Positions 26,494-37,296 of a stretch of 64,000 bases of DNA are shown in pieces. The translations under genes and the position numbers were made by a program. Below the pieces are notes generated by a model. The model worked only from the letters and a program-made list of their open reading frames with translations. It made no database searches and was not told where the DNA came from. How positions within the stretch are numbered: position 1 is the stretch's first letter; each line of letters starts with the position of its first letter. The stretch comes from Variovorax gossypii (GTDB taxonomy: Bacteria; Pseudomonadota; Gammaproteobacteria; Burkholderiales; Burkholderiaceae_C), in NCBI RefSeq assembly GCF_003965815.1, contig NZ_RXOE01000002.1, positions 372,001 to 436,000 on the forward strand, in the 5' to 3' direction.

Positions 26494-29400
26494 ACATTTC
26501 CGAGCTCTGCATCCGCCGTCCGGCGATGACGGTGCTGCTGTCCGCCGCCGTGGTGGTCATCGGCATCTTCGCGTACTTCAGCATCCCCGTCGCCGCGCTG
26601 CCCAGCTACAACACGCCGGTCATCAACGTCAACGCGCAGCTGCCGGGCGCGAGCCCGGACACCATGGCGTCGTCGGTGGCGCTGCCGCTGGAGAAGCAGT
26701 TCTCGACCATCCCCGGCCTGCAGACCATCAGTTCGGTGAACACGCAGGGCGTGACCTCGCTCACGCTCGAGTTCGTGAGCAGCCGCGACATCGACGCCGC
26801 CGCCGTCGACGTGCAGGCCGCGCTGCTGCGCGCCCAGCGCCAGCTGCCGCAGGAGCTGACGCAGCTGCCCTCGTACCGCAAGGTGAACCCGGCCGACGCG
26901 CCGGTGCTGTTCATCGCGCTGATCTCGCCGTCGATGAATCCGTCGGAGCTCAACGACTACGCCGAGAACCTCATCTCGCCCACGCTCTCGACCATCGACG
27001 GCGTGGCACAGGTGGGCGTGTACGGCCGCAAGGCCTTCGCGGTGCGAATCAAGGCCAATGCCGACCTGCTCAACGCGCGCAACATCACGCTCGACGAGCT
27101 TGCCAAGGCGGTGAACTCGGCCAACGCCAACACGCCGGTCGGCGTGCTCGACGGCCCGCGCCAGACGCTCACCATCCAAGCCAACCGCCAGCTCATGAAG
27201 GCGGCCGACTTCGCCAAGCTGATCGTCGGCCAGCGCAACGGCGCGCCGGTGCGGCTCGACGAAGTCGCCACCATCGAGGACAGCTTCGAGTCGGTAAAAA
27301 CCGCCAGCAGCTTCAACGGGCAGGACTCCATCTCGCTGGCCGTGCAGCGCCAGCCCAATGCCAACACCGTGCAGGTGGTGGACGCGGTGCGCGCTCTCAT
27401 CCCGCGCTTCAAGGCCGAGCTGCCGCAGTCGGTCGAGATCCAGATGGTGAACGACCGCTCGCTGTCGATCCGCGAGGCGGTGCACGACGTGCAGCTCACG
27501 CTGCTGGGCACCATCGCGCTGGTGGTGCTGGTGATCTTCCTGTTCCTGCACCGGCTGGTGGCCACGCTGATCCCGGCCGCGACCATCCCGATCTCGCTGA
27601 TCGGCGCGGTGGCGCTGCTCTACGCCTTCGGCTACAGCCTCGACAACATCTCGCTGCTGGGCATCACGCTCGCGGTGGGCCTGGTGGTGGACGACGCGAT
27701 CGTGGTGCTGGAAAACATCATGCGCTACGTCGAGAAGGGCATGGACCCGTTCGCCGCCGCGCTGCGCGGCGCGCGCGAGGTGGGCTTCACCATCGTGTCG
27801 ATCTCGATCTCGCTGGTGGCCGTGTTCATCCCGATCTTCTTCATGCCGGGCGTGATCGGCCTGCTGTTCCACGAGTTCGCGGTGGTGGTGGCGCTGGCGG
27901 TGCTGGTGTCGGCCGTGGTGTCGCTCACGCTGGTGCCCATGCTCGCGAGTAGGCTGCTCAAGCAGGTGCCGCGCCGTGCGGGCGCGCTCGACCATGAAGA
28001 GGGGCACCCCGAGCCCGGCACCGCCATCGGCCGTGCCTTCGAGCGCGGCTACCGCGCGGTACACGCCGGCTACATGAGCACGCTCGACTGGACGCTGGGG
28101 CACCGCAAGGTGATGCTGGCGATGGCGGGGCTGACCTTCGTCGTCACCGGCTGGCTGTTCGCGACCATCCCGAAGGGCTTCTTCCCCGAGGAAGACATCG
28201 GCCAGATCCAGATCACGACCGAGGCCGCCGAGGACATTTCCTTCACCGCCATGAAGGCCCTGCAGGACCGCGTGGCCGCCGCGCTCAAGGACGACCCGAG
28301 CGTTGACTACGTGAGCTCCTTCGTCGGCGTGGGCGGACCCACGGCCACGCAGAACTCCGGCCGCCTGTTTGCCGTGCTCAAGCCGCGCAGCGAACGTCCG
28401 CAGATGTCGAAGGTGCTCGAATCATTGCGCCAGCGCTTCCGCGAGATCCCGGGCATCGCCGTCTACATGCAGCCGGTGCAGAACCTGCGACTGGGCGGCC
28501 GCCAGAGCAAGGCGCGCTTCCAGTACACGCTGCAGAGCGTGAACGCGGGCGAGATGGTGCCGTGGGCCACGCGGCTCATGGAGCGCATGCGCGCCGACCC
28601 CGACTTCCGCGACGTGACCAGCGACTCGCAGAACCGCGGCCTGCAGGCCACGCTCGAGATCGACCGCGACAAGGCCGGCGTGCTCGGCGTGGCCGTGGGC
28701 GACCTGCGCACCGCGCTCTACAACGCGTACGGCGACCGCCAGATCGGCAGCATCTACGGCTCGAGCAACACCTACCAGGTGATCCTCTCGGCCGCCGACA
28801 ACGACCGCCAGTTCGAGGAAGACGTCTCGCGCCTGTCGGTGCGCAGCACCACCGGCAAGCTGGTGCCGCTGTCGGCTTTCTCGACGGTCAAGCGCACCGT
28901 GGGCCCGACCGCGGTCAACCACCAGGGCCAGTTGCAGGCAGTGACGGTGTCGTTCAACCTCGCGCCCGACGTGCCGCTGGGCAACGCGACCGCGAAGATC
29001 GACCGCTTCAAGGACGAGCTGAAGATGCCGCAGTCGATCATCACCACCTACGGCGGCGATGCGGCGGTGTTCCAGAGCTCGCAGTCGAGCCAGGCCGTGC
29101 TGCTGGTGCTGGCGGTGCTGGTCATCTACGTGCTGCTGGGCGTGCTCTACGAGAGCTACATCCACCCGATCACCATCCTGGCGGGGCTGCCGTCGGCGGC
29201 CGTGGGCGCGCTCATTTCGCTGAAGCTCTTCGGCTTCGACCTCACGCTGATCGCGACCATCGGCATCCTGCTGCTGATCGGCATCGTGAAGAAGAACGCG
29301 ATCATGATGATCGACTTCGCCCTCGAGGCGCAGCGCACCGAGGGCATGAAGCCTGTCGAGGCGATCCGCGAGGCCTGCCGCCTGCGCTTCCGCCCGATCC

Positions 29401-29660
29401 TGATGACCACGCTGGCCGCGCTCATGGGCGCGCTGCCGCTCGCACTGGGCCTGGGCGCCGGCGCAGAGCTGCGTCAGCCGCTGGGCGTGGCGGTGGTGGG
29501 CGGGCTGATCTTCTCGCAGGTGATCACGCTGTACATCACGCCGGCCATCTACCTCGCGCTCGACCGCTACAGCGGCACCGGCCCGATGGTGGACCTGCCG
29601 GGCGAAGAGAAGACGCCGCAGGCGAGCCAGGGCCCGGGGCACGCCACCTCGCACGCTTGA
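26490..29660 (+). CDS. RND-type multidrug efflux permease (MdtB/MdtC-like)
   Basis: A 1056-aa HAE1-family proton-driven pump with the full two-fold plan: TM1 near residues 10-30, large periplasmic loop 1, TM2-6 with LLGITLAVGLVVDDAIVVLENIMRYVEKGM (the conserved Asp pair of the proton relay, about residues 405-415), loop 2, and TM8-12 with VLLGVLYESYIHPITILAGLPSAAVGAL and MMIDFALEAQR. The closing motifs (GVLYESYIHP, GIVKKNAIMMIDFA) resemble MdtB/MdtC/MuxB. It is translationally coupled to the adaptor. No outer-membrane factor gene follows; the next gene is convergent norR, so a TolC/OprM-like channel must come from elsewhere. Confidence 0.95.
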   Translation: MNISELCIRRPAMTVLLSAAVVVIGIFAYFSIPVAALPSYNTPVINVNAQLPGASPDTMASSVALPLEKQFSTIPGLQTISSVNTQGVTSLTLEFVSSRDIDAAAVDVQAALLRAQRQLPQELTQLPSYRKVNPADAPVLFIALISPSMNPSELNDYAENLISPTLSTIDGVAQVGVYGRKAFAVRIKANADLLNARNITLDELAKAVNSANANTPVGVLDGPRQTLTIQANRQLMKAADFAKLIVGQRNGAPVRLDEVATIEDSFESVKTASSFNGQDSISLAVQRQPNANTVQVVDAVRALIPRFKAELPQSVEIQMVNDRSLSIREAVHDVQLTLLGTIALVVLVIFLFLHRLVATLIPAATIPISLIGAVALLYAFGYSLDNISLLGITLAVGLVVDDAIVVLENIMRYVEKGMDPFAAALRGAREVGFTIVSISISLVAVFIPIFFMPGVIGLLFHEFAVVVALAVLVSAVVSLTLVPMLASRLLKQVPRRAGALDHEEGHPEPGTAIGRAFERGYRAVHAGYMSTLDWTLGHRKVMLAMAGLTFVVTGWLFATIPKGFFPEEDIGQIQITTEAAEDISFTAMKALQDRVAAALKDDPSVDYVSSFVGVGGPTATQNSGRLFAVLKPRSERPQMSKVLESLRQRFREIPGIAVYMQPVQNLRLGGRQSKARFQYTLQSVNAGEMVPWATRLMERMRADPDFRDVTSDSQNRGLQATLEIDRDKAGVLGVAVGDLRTALYNAYGDRQIGSIYGSSNTYQVILSAADNDRQFEEDVSRLSVRSTTGKLVPLSAFSTVKRTVGPTAVNHQGQLQAVTVSFNLAPDVPLGNATAKIDRFKDELKMPQSIITTYGGDAAVFQSSQSSQAVLLVLAVLVIYVLLGVLYESYIHPITILAGLPSAAVGALISLKLFGFDLTLIATIGILLLIGIVKKNAIMMIDFALEAQRTEGMKPVEAIREACRLRFRPILMTTLAALMGALPLALGLGAGAELRQPLGVAVVGGLIFSQVITLYITPAIYLALDRYSGTGPMVDLPGEEKTPQASQGPGHATSHA

Positions 29661-29701
29661 CGGCGCCTTGCGCCGCGCACCTGCCGCTCACTCGCCGGGC
29701 G

Positions 29702-31249
<1,548 letters not shown>

Positions 31250-31253
31250 GGTG

Positions 31254-31264
31254 GTCTATTTGAC
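31254..31264 (+). promoter_or_regulatory. Predicted NorR site 1
   Basis: GTCTATTTGAC, a GT-N7-AC element with GTC/GAC half-sites, just outside the norR start codon. It is near-identical to site 2 (31278-31288), 24 bp further on. GT-N7-AC is the core of NorR enhancer sites in E. coli and Cupriavidus. Confidence 0.7.
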
Positions 31265-31277
31265 AACATGTTTTGTG

Positions 31278-31288
31278 GTCGATTTGAC
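31278..31288 (+). promoter_or_regulatory. Predicted NorR site 2
   Basis: GTCGATTTGAC differs from site 1 in one base. Two copies of an AACATGTT palindrome (31265-31272 and 31301-31308) interleave with the NorR sites; I cannot assign them. No convincing third GT-N7-AC site was found, although enterobacterial norVW has three. Confidence 0.7.
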
Positions 31289-31339
31289 TGAGTCGGAAAA
31301 AACATGTTCAAAAACAAGGGCTTGCGAAGGCGCGACGGC

Positions 31340-31354
31340 AGGCACGCTTCATGA
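31340..31354 (+). promoter_or_regulatory. Possible sigma-54 promoter of hmp
   Basis: AGGCACGCTTCATGA keeps the -24 GGCAC well and the 10-nt spacing, but the -12 dinucleotide is GA where GC is expected. It sits about 55-75 bp after the NorR sites and about 40 bp before the Hmp start, which is the right geometry. It is reported as a weak candidate only. Confidence 0.35.
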
Positions 31355-31395
31355 GAAGGAAGAACGTTCCTTCACTACCTTCGAGTTTCCCAGCC

Positions 31396-32589
31396 ATGCT
31401 TTCCGAACGCACCATCGCCCTCGTCAAGGCCACCGTTCCGCTGCTGCAGACGCAGGGGGAGGCGATCACCTCCCACTTCTATAGCGTCATGTTCGCGAAC
31501 CATCCCGAGGTGAAGACCTTCTTCAACGAAGCGCACCAGGCCAGCGGCACGCAGGCGCGCGCGCTGGCCGGCGCGGTGCTCGCCTATGCCGCGAACATCG
31601 ACCGGCTCGAGGCGCTGGCGGGCGCGCTGCCGCGGATCATCCAGAAGCACGTCGCGCTCGGCGTGCAGCCCGAGCACTACCCGATCGTCGGCAAGTGCCT
31701 GCTGCAGGCCATCCGCGAGGTGCTGGGCGACGTCGCGACCGACGAAATCATTGCCGCCTGGGCAGAGGCCTACGAGGCGCTGGCCGGCCTGCTGATCGCC
31801 GCCGAGGAAGAGGCGTACGGCGCCAACGAGCGGCGCCCCGGCGGCTGGCGCGGCACGCGCCGCTTCGTCGTGGCGCGTCGCGAGCCGGAGAGCGAGCTCA
31901 TCCTCTCGCTGTACCTGGAGCCCGAGGACGGCGGCCCGCTGCCCGCGTTCCTGCCGGGCCAGTACCTCACGCTGGTGCTGGAGATCGACGGCGAGACCGT
32001 GCGGCGCAACTATTCGCTTTCCGATGCGCCCGGCAAGCCCTGCCTGCGCATCAGCGTGAAGCGCGAGGAGGGCGGGCGCGTGTCGAACTGGCTGCATGTC
32101 CATGCCCGCCCAGGCACCGTGCTCGACGTGCTGCCGCCCAGCGGCGACTTCGTGCTGCAGCCCGCGCCCGCCGAAGGCCGCCCGCTGGTCCTCGTGACCG
32201 GCGGCGTGGGCATCACGCCGGCGATGAGCATGCTCGAGACCGCAGCGCCCACGGGGCGGACGATCCGCTTCATCCATGCCGCGCGCCACGGCGGCGTGCA
32301 TGCCTTCCGGGCGCGCGTCGACGCACTGGCGGCCGCGCATGCGAACGTGGAGGCGCTCTACGTGTACGACGCGCCGCGTGACGCCGACCGTCCGCACGCG
32401 ACCGGCTTCGTCACGAAGGAACTGCTCGCGCAGGCCTTGCCGCCGGACCGCGACGTGGACTTCTACTTCCTCGGCCCGAAGCCCTTCATGAAGGCGATGT
32501 ACGCGAACGGCGTGGCACTGGGCGTGCCCGCGCAGCAGATCCGCTACGAGTTCTTCGGGCCGCTGGAGGACCTGGGCGCGGATTGCTGA
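31396..32589 (+). CDS. hmp: Flavohemoprotein / nitric oxide dioxygenase
   Basis: 397 aa from ATG 31396 (MLSERTIALVKATVPLL), almost exactly the length of E. coli Hmp. The globin domain has the distal Phe/Tyr region HFYSVMFANHPEVKTFFN and the proximal heme His in QKHVALGVQPEHY. The FAD domain carries RNYSLSDAPGKPCLRISVKRE, and the NAD domain has VTGGVGITPAMSML and the terminal FFGPLEDL. It oxidises NO to nitrate with O2 and NAD(P)H in the cytoplasm. A longer frame opens at 31351 but the first 15 residues do not resemble Hmp. Probably controlled by divergent NorR. Confidence 0.95.
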   Translation: MLSERTIALVKATVPLLQTQGEAITSHFYSVMFANHPEVKTFFNEAHQASGTQARALAGAVLAYAANIDRLEALAGALPRIIQKHVALGVQPEHYPIVGKCLLQAIREVLGDVATDEIIAAWAEAYEALAGLLIAAEEEAYGANERRPGGWRGTRRFVVARREPESELILSLYLEPEDGGPLPAFLPGQYLTLVLEIDGETVRRNYSLSDAPGKPCLRISVKREEGGRVSNWLHVHARPGTVLDVLPPSGDFVLQPAPAEGRPLVLVTGGVGITPAMSMLETAAPTGRTIRFIHAARHGGVHAFRARVDALAAAHANVEALYVYDAPRDADRPHATGFVTKELLAQALPPDRDVDFYFLGPKPFMKAMYANGVALGVPAQQIRYEFFGPLEDLGADC

Positions 32590-32610
32590 TGCGGGGCGGG
32601 GAGCGAGGCT

Positions 32611-33255
32611 TCAGCTCGTGGTTTCGTCGAGCGGGCTGCCCGCCGAGAGATGGGCGGTGTCGCTCCAGCCCACGAGGCTGAAGCCTTCGGGCGTCCACAG
32701 CATGCGGTTGATGGCCGCGTTGCCGAGCTGCCAGGTGCGTGGCGCCTGCAGCTCCTGGCGGGTGGCGGCGCGGTAGAGCACGTCCATCACGCCGCCGTGC
32801 GCGACCAGCACGACGAGCTCGCCCGGGTGGCGCGCCGCCAGCTCGGCGGCCACGCCCGTCACGCGGTCGCGGAAGGTGAGAAGGCTTTCGCCGCCCTCGG
32901 GCTCGAATTCGGGATCGCGTTCGCGCCAGAGCCTGGCCTGCACGGGCAGAGTGGCCTCGATCTCGGCGAAGCTCATGCCCTCGAAGGTGCCGAAAGCCCG
33001 CTCGCGCAGGCGCGGCTCGGGTTGCACGGCCAGGCCATGGGGCTCGGCGATGGCCTGCGCGGTCTGCCAGGCGCGCGACAGGTCGCTGGCATAGACGACG
33101 CCGATGGGCTCGTCGGCCAGCGCCGCGCCCGCGCGCTGCGCCTGCCAGACGCCGGTGGCGTTGAGCCCGATGTCGAGCTGGCCCTGGATGCGGGTGTCGA
33201 CGTTCCAGGCGGTCTCGCCGTGGCGAACGGCGATCAGGCGGGTGGGTTCTTCCAT
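32611..33255 (-). CDS. Histidine phosphatase family protein (phosphoglycerate-mutase-like)
   Basis: A 214-aa branch-1 histidine phosphatase: the phospho-acceptor RHGETAWN near residue 11, a second Arg in ASDLSRAWQTAQAIA, the acid residue in RLRERAFGTFEGMSFAEIE, and the C-terminal VAHGGVMDVLY His. Relatives include GpmB, CobC/PhoE-type phosphatases; the substrate cannot be fixed from sequence, and a true cofactor-dependent mutase is unlikely at this length. ATG at 33255 is the family start. The gene is convergent with hmp and 20 bp downstream of the DUF4136 gene. Confidence 0.88.
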   Translation of the reverse strand: MEEPTRLIAVRHGETAWNVDTRIQGQLDIGLNATGVWQAQRAGAALADEPIGVVYASDLSRAWQTAQAIAEPHGLAVQPEPRLRERAFGTFEGMSFAEIEATLPVQARLWRERDPEFEPEGGESLLTFRDRVTGVAAELAARHPGELVVLVAHGGVMDVLYRAATRQELQAPRTWQLGNAAINRMLWTPEGFSLVGWSDTAHLSAGSPLDETTS

Positions 33256-33275
33256 CCGGGGAATTTTAAAAGCCG

Positions 33276-33899
33276 CTATTTCCGGGCCTGCGCCGTCGGC
33301 AGCTCGATGTTGACCCGGCGCTCGCCCTGCGGCGGATTCGGGAAGCCCTGCAGCGCGGCCTGGAACATCACCGGCAGGATCGCCGCGCTCGAGGTGTAGG
33401 GGCCGTCGTTGCGGGCGCGGGTCTCGTAGACCACGCGATTGGAGCCCGCCTCGCGCAGCACGATGCTCACCTCGCGCTCGTACCAGGGGTTGGCCGGTGG
33501 CGCGAACATGGGGCCGCCATACCAGCCGCCGCCGTACCAGCGCCGGCCGTAGTAGCCATAGCCGCCGTAGCCGTAGCCCCAGGGGCCGTTGTAGAGCCAC
33601 GGGTCGGCCCAGGGCGAGAGGCCGGCCGTCACGCGCGCGCCGATCTGCGCGGTGTACTGGGCCTTGGCGTCGTCGCGGCGCAGGCCGACCTGGTCAAGCG
33701 CCGCGCCGGCCATGGCTTCGAGCGATTCCTGCCGCGCGCCGTCGGCCTGTTGCGAGGGCAGGCGGTCGAAGCGGTAGGTGGCGCCGGGCGCGATGGCGCC
33801 CGGGGAGGCGAAGCTCTTCACGTCGCTGTCGACCACCCAGGAGGTGGCGCAGCCTGTCAGGGTTACTGCAAGAAGAAGAGCCGAGAACGCAGATTTCAT
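33276..33899 (-). CDS. DUF4136-type lipoprotein
   Basis: 207 aa with a lipoprotein signal peptide (MKSAFSALLLAVTLTGCATS, lipobox LTGC). The DUF4136 pattern follows: VVDSDVKSFAS, YRFDRLPSQ, an ALDQVGLRRDDAKAQYTAQIG segment, then an unusually Gly/Tyr/Trp-rich stretch (about residues 105-130) and a C-terminal beta-rich part with VVYETRARNDGPY. Function unknown; family members are anchored to the cell envelope. Confidence 0.85.
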   Translation of the reverse strand: MKSAFSALLLAVTLTGCATSWVVDSDVKSFASPGAIAPGATYRFDRLPSQQADGARQESLEAMAGAALDQVGLRRDDAKAQYTAQIGARVTAGLSPWADPWLYNGPWGYGYGGYGYYGRRWYGGGWYGGPMFAPPANPWYEREVSIVLREAGSNRVVYETRARNDGPYTSSAAILPVMFQAALQGFPNPPQGERRVNIELPTAQARK

Positions 33900-33945
33900 G
33901 AGGGTCTCCGGGCACTGTTGCCCAAAATTCCCCTGGGTTGCCCGT

Positions 33946-34890
33946 TCAGCCCTGGACGATGCGCAGGGCGGCAGGTGCCTGGGAGAGCAGATCGAAGGAA
34001 GGCGGGTCGAAGGCCTTGTCGCCCTCGTCGTCCGCCACGCCGGTCGCCTTCAGACCCTTGAAGTCGTGCCGCGTTCCGTCGAGCAGGTGCGAAGGCACCA
34101 CGTTCTGCAGCGCGGTGAACATGTTCTCCACGCGGCCGGGATACTTCTTGTCCCATTCGCGCAGCATTTCTCCCACCTGCTTGCGCTGCAGGTTCTCCTG
34201 ACTGCCGCAGAGCGTGCACGGAATGATCGGGAACTCGCGGTGCTGGGCCCAGCGGATGGTGTCCTTCTCGGACACGTAGGCCAGCGGGCGGATAACGACG
34301 TGCCTGCCGTCGTCGCTCACCAGCTTGGGCGGCATGCTCTTCAGCTTGCCGGCGAAGAACATGTTGAGGAAGAAGGTCTGCAGCATGTCGTCGCGGTGGT
34401 GGCCCAGCGCGACCTTGGTGGCGCCCAGCTCGTCGGCCACGCGATAAAGAATGCCGCGGCGCAGCCGGCTGCACAGGCCGCAGGTGGTCTTGCCTTCGGG
34501 AATCACGCGCTTGACGATGCTGTAGGTGTCCTGGTTCTCGATGTGGAAGTCCACGCCCAGCTCGCTCAGGTACTTGGGCAGCACTTCCTCGGGAAAGCCG
34601 GGCTGCTTCTGGTCGAGGTTGACCGCCACGATGTCGAAGTGGATGGGCGCGCGCGCCTTCAGCTTGAGCAGGATGTCGAGCAGCGCGTAGCTGTCCTTGC
34701 CGCCCGAGACGCACACCATGACCTTGTCGCCTTCCTCGATCATGTTGTAGTCGACGATCGCCTGCCCGACCTGGCGGCACAGGCGCTTCTCGAGCTTGTG
34801 CGTCTCGCGCTCGATCTTCATGGAATTGGCGGGAGAGGAGGCGGTGGCGTCGGCGGTGGCGGGCGCCTCGTCGATCCAGACGGCGTTCAT
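33946..34890 (-). CDS. ttcA: tRNA 2-thiocytidine biosynthesis protein TtcA
   Basis: A 314-aa PP-loop ATPase that thiolates C32 of certain tRNAs using an Fe-S cluster. The PP-loop motif [14 protein letters not shown] is near residue 60. The cluster-binding pairs [10 protein letters not shown] and [16 protein letters not shown] are both present, as is [19 protein letters not shown] chose ATG at 34890 (MNAVWIDE); longer upstream frames lack conservation signals. C-terminal sequence ([15 protein letters not shown]) is a short variable tail. Confidence 0.96.
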   Translation of the reverse strand: MNAVWIDEAPATADATASSPANSMKIERETHKLEKRLCRQVGQAIVDYNMIEEGDKVMVCVSGGKDSYALLDILLKLKARAPIHFDIVAVNLDQKQPGFPEEVLPKYLSELGVDFHIENQDTYSIVKRVIPEGKTTCGLCSRLRRGILYRVADELGATKVALGHHRDDMLQTFFLNMFFAGKLKSMPPKLVSDDGRHVVIRPLAYVSEKDTIRWAQHREFPIIPCTLCGSQENLQRKQVGEMLREWDKKYPGRVENMFTALQNVVPSHLLDGTRHDFKGLKATGVADDEGDKAFDPPSFDLLSQAPAALRIVQG

Positions 34891-34945
34891 GGGCAGGCTG
34901 CTTCGGGGAGTCGGGGGAAGGGGGTGATTGTCCCCGATCCCCATT

Positions 34946-35944
34946 TCACCCGCCATCGGGCCCGTTTACGGTTGTTCCGGCTACCCCGGTTACCCCGGCC
35001 GCGGGCAACGGGGATTCCGGGAAGGCCTGCCGCATCGCCTCCACGAAGAGCCGCAGCCGCGCCGGATAGAAGCGCGCGTACGGATACACGATGTACACCG
35101 GCGCGGGCGTGCCGTGCCACTGCGGCGCCAAATGCACCAGCCGCCCCGCAGCCAGCTCCTCGGTGAGCATCCAGGCCGACGACACCCCGACCCCCACGCC
35201 CAGCACGGCCGCGCTGCGCAGGGCGTAGAGGCTGTCGGTGATCATGCGCGGGCGGATCGGCACCCGGCACACCTCGCCGGTGCTCTCGTGCGTGAACACG
35301 ACCTCGGTCCGGTAGAAGTTGCGCGCCGCCAGCCAGGGCAGGGCTTCGAGCTCTCTGGCGTGCACCGGCAGCGGCGTGCCGGGCCCGAAGAGGGAGGGCG
35401 CCCCGACCGCGATGCGTGGCACGTCGAACAGGCGGATCGCCACGGCGTTGGGGTCCGTCACCTCGCCGACGCGGATCGCGCAGTCGACGCCCTCGGCGAT
35501 GAAGTCGGGCGTTTCGTCATGCGGGCTGTCGTGCAGCAGCCACTCGACCGTCACCTGCGGATGGCGCTGCAGGTAAGAGGCCAGCGGCCCGACCAGCAGC
35601 TGCTGCCCGAAGGCATGCGGCGCCACCACGCGCAGCCGGCCCTCGGGCTGGTCGCCCACGCCGCGCAGTTCGGCCTCGAAGGCTCCCCAGCTCAGGATCA
35701 GCTCCTTGGCGCGATCGAAGCAGCGCTCGCCGTCTTCCGTGAGCTTCATCGCGTGGGTGGAGCGCTGCAGCAGCCGCACGCCCAGCGAGCGTTCGAGCGC
35801 CTGCAGGCGGCGGCTCACGGTGGGCTGGGTGGTGCCCATCTGGGCGGCGGCGGCCGACAGGCTGCCGGCCTCGACGATGCGCACGAAGGTCTGCATCAGC
35901 TCGATGCGGTCGGCTGGTGGTGGGGGCGGGAGTGGCTTGGCCAT
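34946..35944 (-). CDS. LysR-family transcriptional regulator
   Basis: A 332-aa LTTR: winged helix-turn-helix near residues 17-75 ([25 protein letters not shown] begins it) and a periplasmic-binding-protein-like effector domain ([54 protein letters not shown]), the DsdC/AaeR-type clade seen widely in Burkholderiales. I chose ATG at 35944 over an upstream TTG. It diverges from the MFS exporter across 100 bp, so it probably regulates that gene, with a ligand I cannot name. Confidence 0.9.
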   Translation of the reverse strand: MAKPLPPPPPADRIELMQTFVRIVEAGSLSAAAAQMGTTQPTVSRRLQALERSLGVRLLQRSTHAMKLTEDGERCFDRAKELILSWGAFEAELRGVGDQPEGRLRVVAPHAFGQQLLVGPLASYLQRHPQVTVEWLLHDSPHDETPDFIAEGVDCAIRVGEVTDPNAVAIRLFDVPRIAVGAPSLFGPGTPLPVHARELEALPWLAARNFYRTEVVFTHESTGEVCRVPIRPRMITDSLYALRSAAVLGVGVGVSSAWMLTEELAAGRLVHLAPQWHGTPAPVYIVYPYARFYPARLRLFVEAMRQAFPESPLPAAGVTGVAGTTVNGPDGG

Positions 35945-36044
35945 GCGCCGAGCGTATATCAATTGTTCGACACACAGGCCTACCTTCAGAGTGGAGAGGC
36001 CCGCAAACTCCGGCCTTCGTTTCTCGAATCCAAGGGTTTACACC

Positions 36045-37271
36045 ATGTATTCCATTCAAAGCACGCATGAAAAGCTGCCAGGGTCGCTGATCCTGCTGCT
36101 GGCCGCCAGCGCCGGCTTCGGCGTGGCCGCGCTGTACTACAGCCAGCCCATGCTGGGCGTGCTCGGCCCCGACATCGGCGCCTCGGCCCGCTCCGTGGGC
36201 TTCGTGCCCACGCTCACGCAGCTGGGCTACGCGCTCGGCATCCTGCTGCTCGCGCCGCTGGGCGACCGCTTCGACCGGCGCCGCATCATCCTCGTCAAGG
36301 CTTCCGTGCTGGTGTTCGCGCTGTTGGGCGCGGCGTTCTCTCCTTCGGTCGCGCCGCTGCTGGCGGCGAGCCTCGTCATCGGCCTCGCGGCCACGATGGC
36401 GCAGGATGTGGTTCCCGCCGCCGCCACATTGGCGCCCGAGGCGCATCGCGGCCGGATCGTCGGCACGGTGATGACCGGGCTGCTGCTGGGCATCCTGCTG
36501 TCGCGCGTGCTCGCGGGCTTCGTGGCCGAGCACTTCGGCTGGCGCGCGATGTTCGTCGTCGCGGCAGTGAGCATCGCGCTCATCGGCGCCGCCGCTGCGC
36601 GCGGGCTACCGCGCCTGCGCCCGACCACGCACCTGGGCTACGGCGCGCTGCTGGGTTCGCTGGCCGGCCTGTGGAAGCGCCATGGCGCGCTGCGCCGCGC
36701 GACCTTCGCGCAGGCCCTGCTGTCGGTGGGCTTCAGCGCCTTCTGGTCGACGCTGGCCGTGATGCTGCATGGCGCGCCGTTCCACCTGGGCAGCGCGGCA
36801 GCCGGCGCCTTCGGCCTTGCCGGCGCGGCGGGTGCGCTGGCCGCGCCCATCGCCGGGCGCCTCGCGGATCGCCGCGGGCCCGAGCTGGTGATCCGCATGG
36901 GGGCCGCGCTGGTCGCCGTCTCCTTCGCGGCGATGCTGTTCGCTCCGCTGTTTGCGGCTCCGGCCGCGCGGCTGGGGCTGATCGTGGTTGCCGCCATCGG
37001 CTTCGACTTCGGCCTGCAGGCCGCGCTGATCGCGCACCAGACGGTGGTCTACGGCATCGACCCCGGCGCGCGCAGCCGGCTCAACGCGGTGTTCTTCACG
37101 GGTGTGTTCGTCGGCATGGCCACGGGCTCCGCGCTGGGTGCCCTGGTGCTGGCGCAATGGGGGTGGTCGGGCGTGGCGGCGATGGCTTCGGTATCGGCGC
37201 TCGGCGCGCTGGCCGTGCGCATGTGGCCGGCGGCAAAGAGGTCCGCGGTGGCCTGCGGCTCAGCGGCCTGA
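36045..37271 (+). CDS. MFS transporter (YnfM/AraJ-like drug or metabolite exporter)
   Basis: 408 aa with twelve predicted membrane segments in the MFS two-bundle plan. The first-bundle loop motif is LAPLGDRFDRRRII and the equivalent second-bundle motif is AGRLADRRGPELVI; FGVAALYYSQPMLGVLGPDIG in the first helix is typical of the YnfM/Bcr-like group. ATG at 36045. The divergent LysR gene is the likely regulator. The substrate is unknown. Confidence 0.88.
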   Translation: MYSIQSTHEKLPGSLILLLAASAGFGVAALYYSQPMLGVLGPDIGASARSVGFVPTLTQLGYALGILLLAPLGDRFDRRRIILVKASVLVFALLGAAFSPSVAPLLAASLVIGLAATMAQDVVPAAATLAPEAHRGRIVGTVMTGLLLGILLSRVLAGFVAEHFGWRAMFVVAAVSIALIGAAAARGLPRLRPTTHLGYGALLGSLAGLWKRHGALRRATFAQALLSVGFSAFWSTLAVMLHGAPFHLGSAAAGAFGLAGAAGALAAPIAGRLADRRGPELVIRMGAALVAVSFAAMLFAPLFAAPAARLGLIVVAAIGFDFGLQAALIAHQTVVYGIDPGARSRLNAVFFTGVFVGMATGSALGALVLAQWGWSGVAAMASVSALGALAVRMWPAAKRSAVACGSAA

Positions 37272-37296
37272 GTGCCGCGGATGGCTGCGGCTCAGC

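Noticed and set aside
31291..31303. Third NorR site GT...AC near 31292
   Set aside because: The spacing is N8 rather than N7, and the half-sites GTC/GAC are not present.
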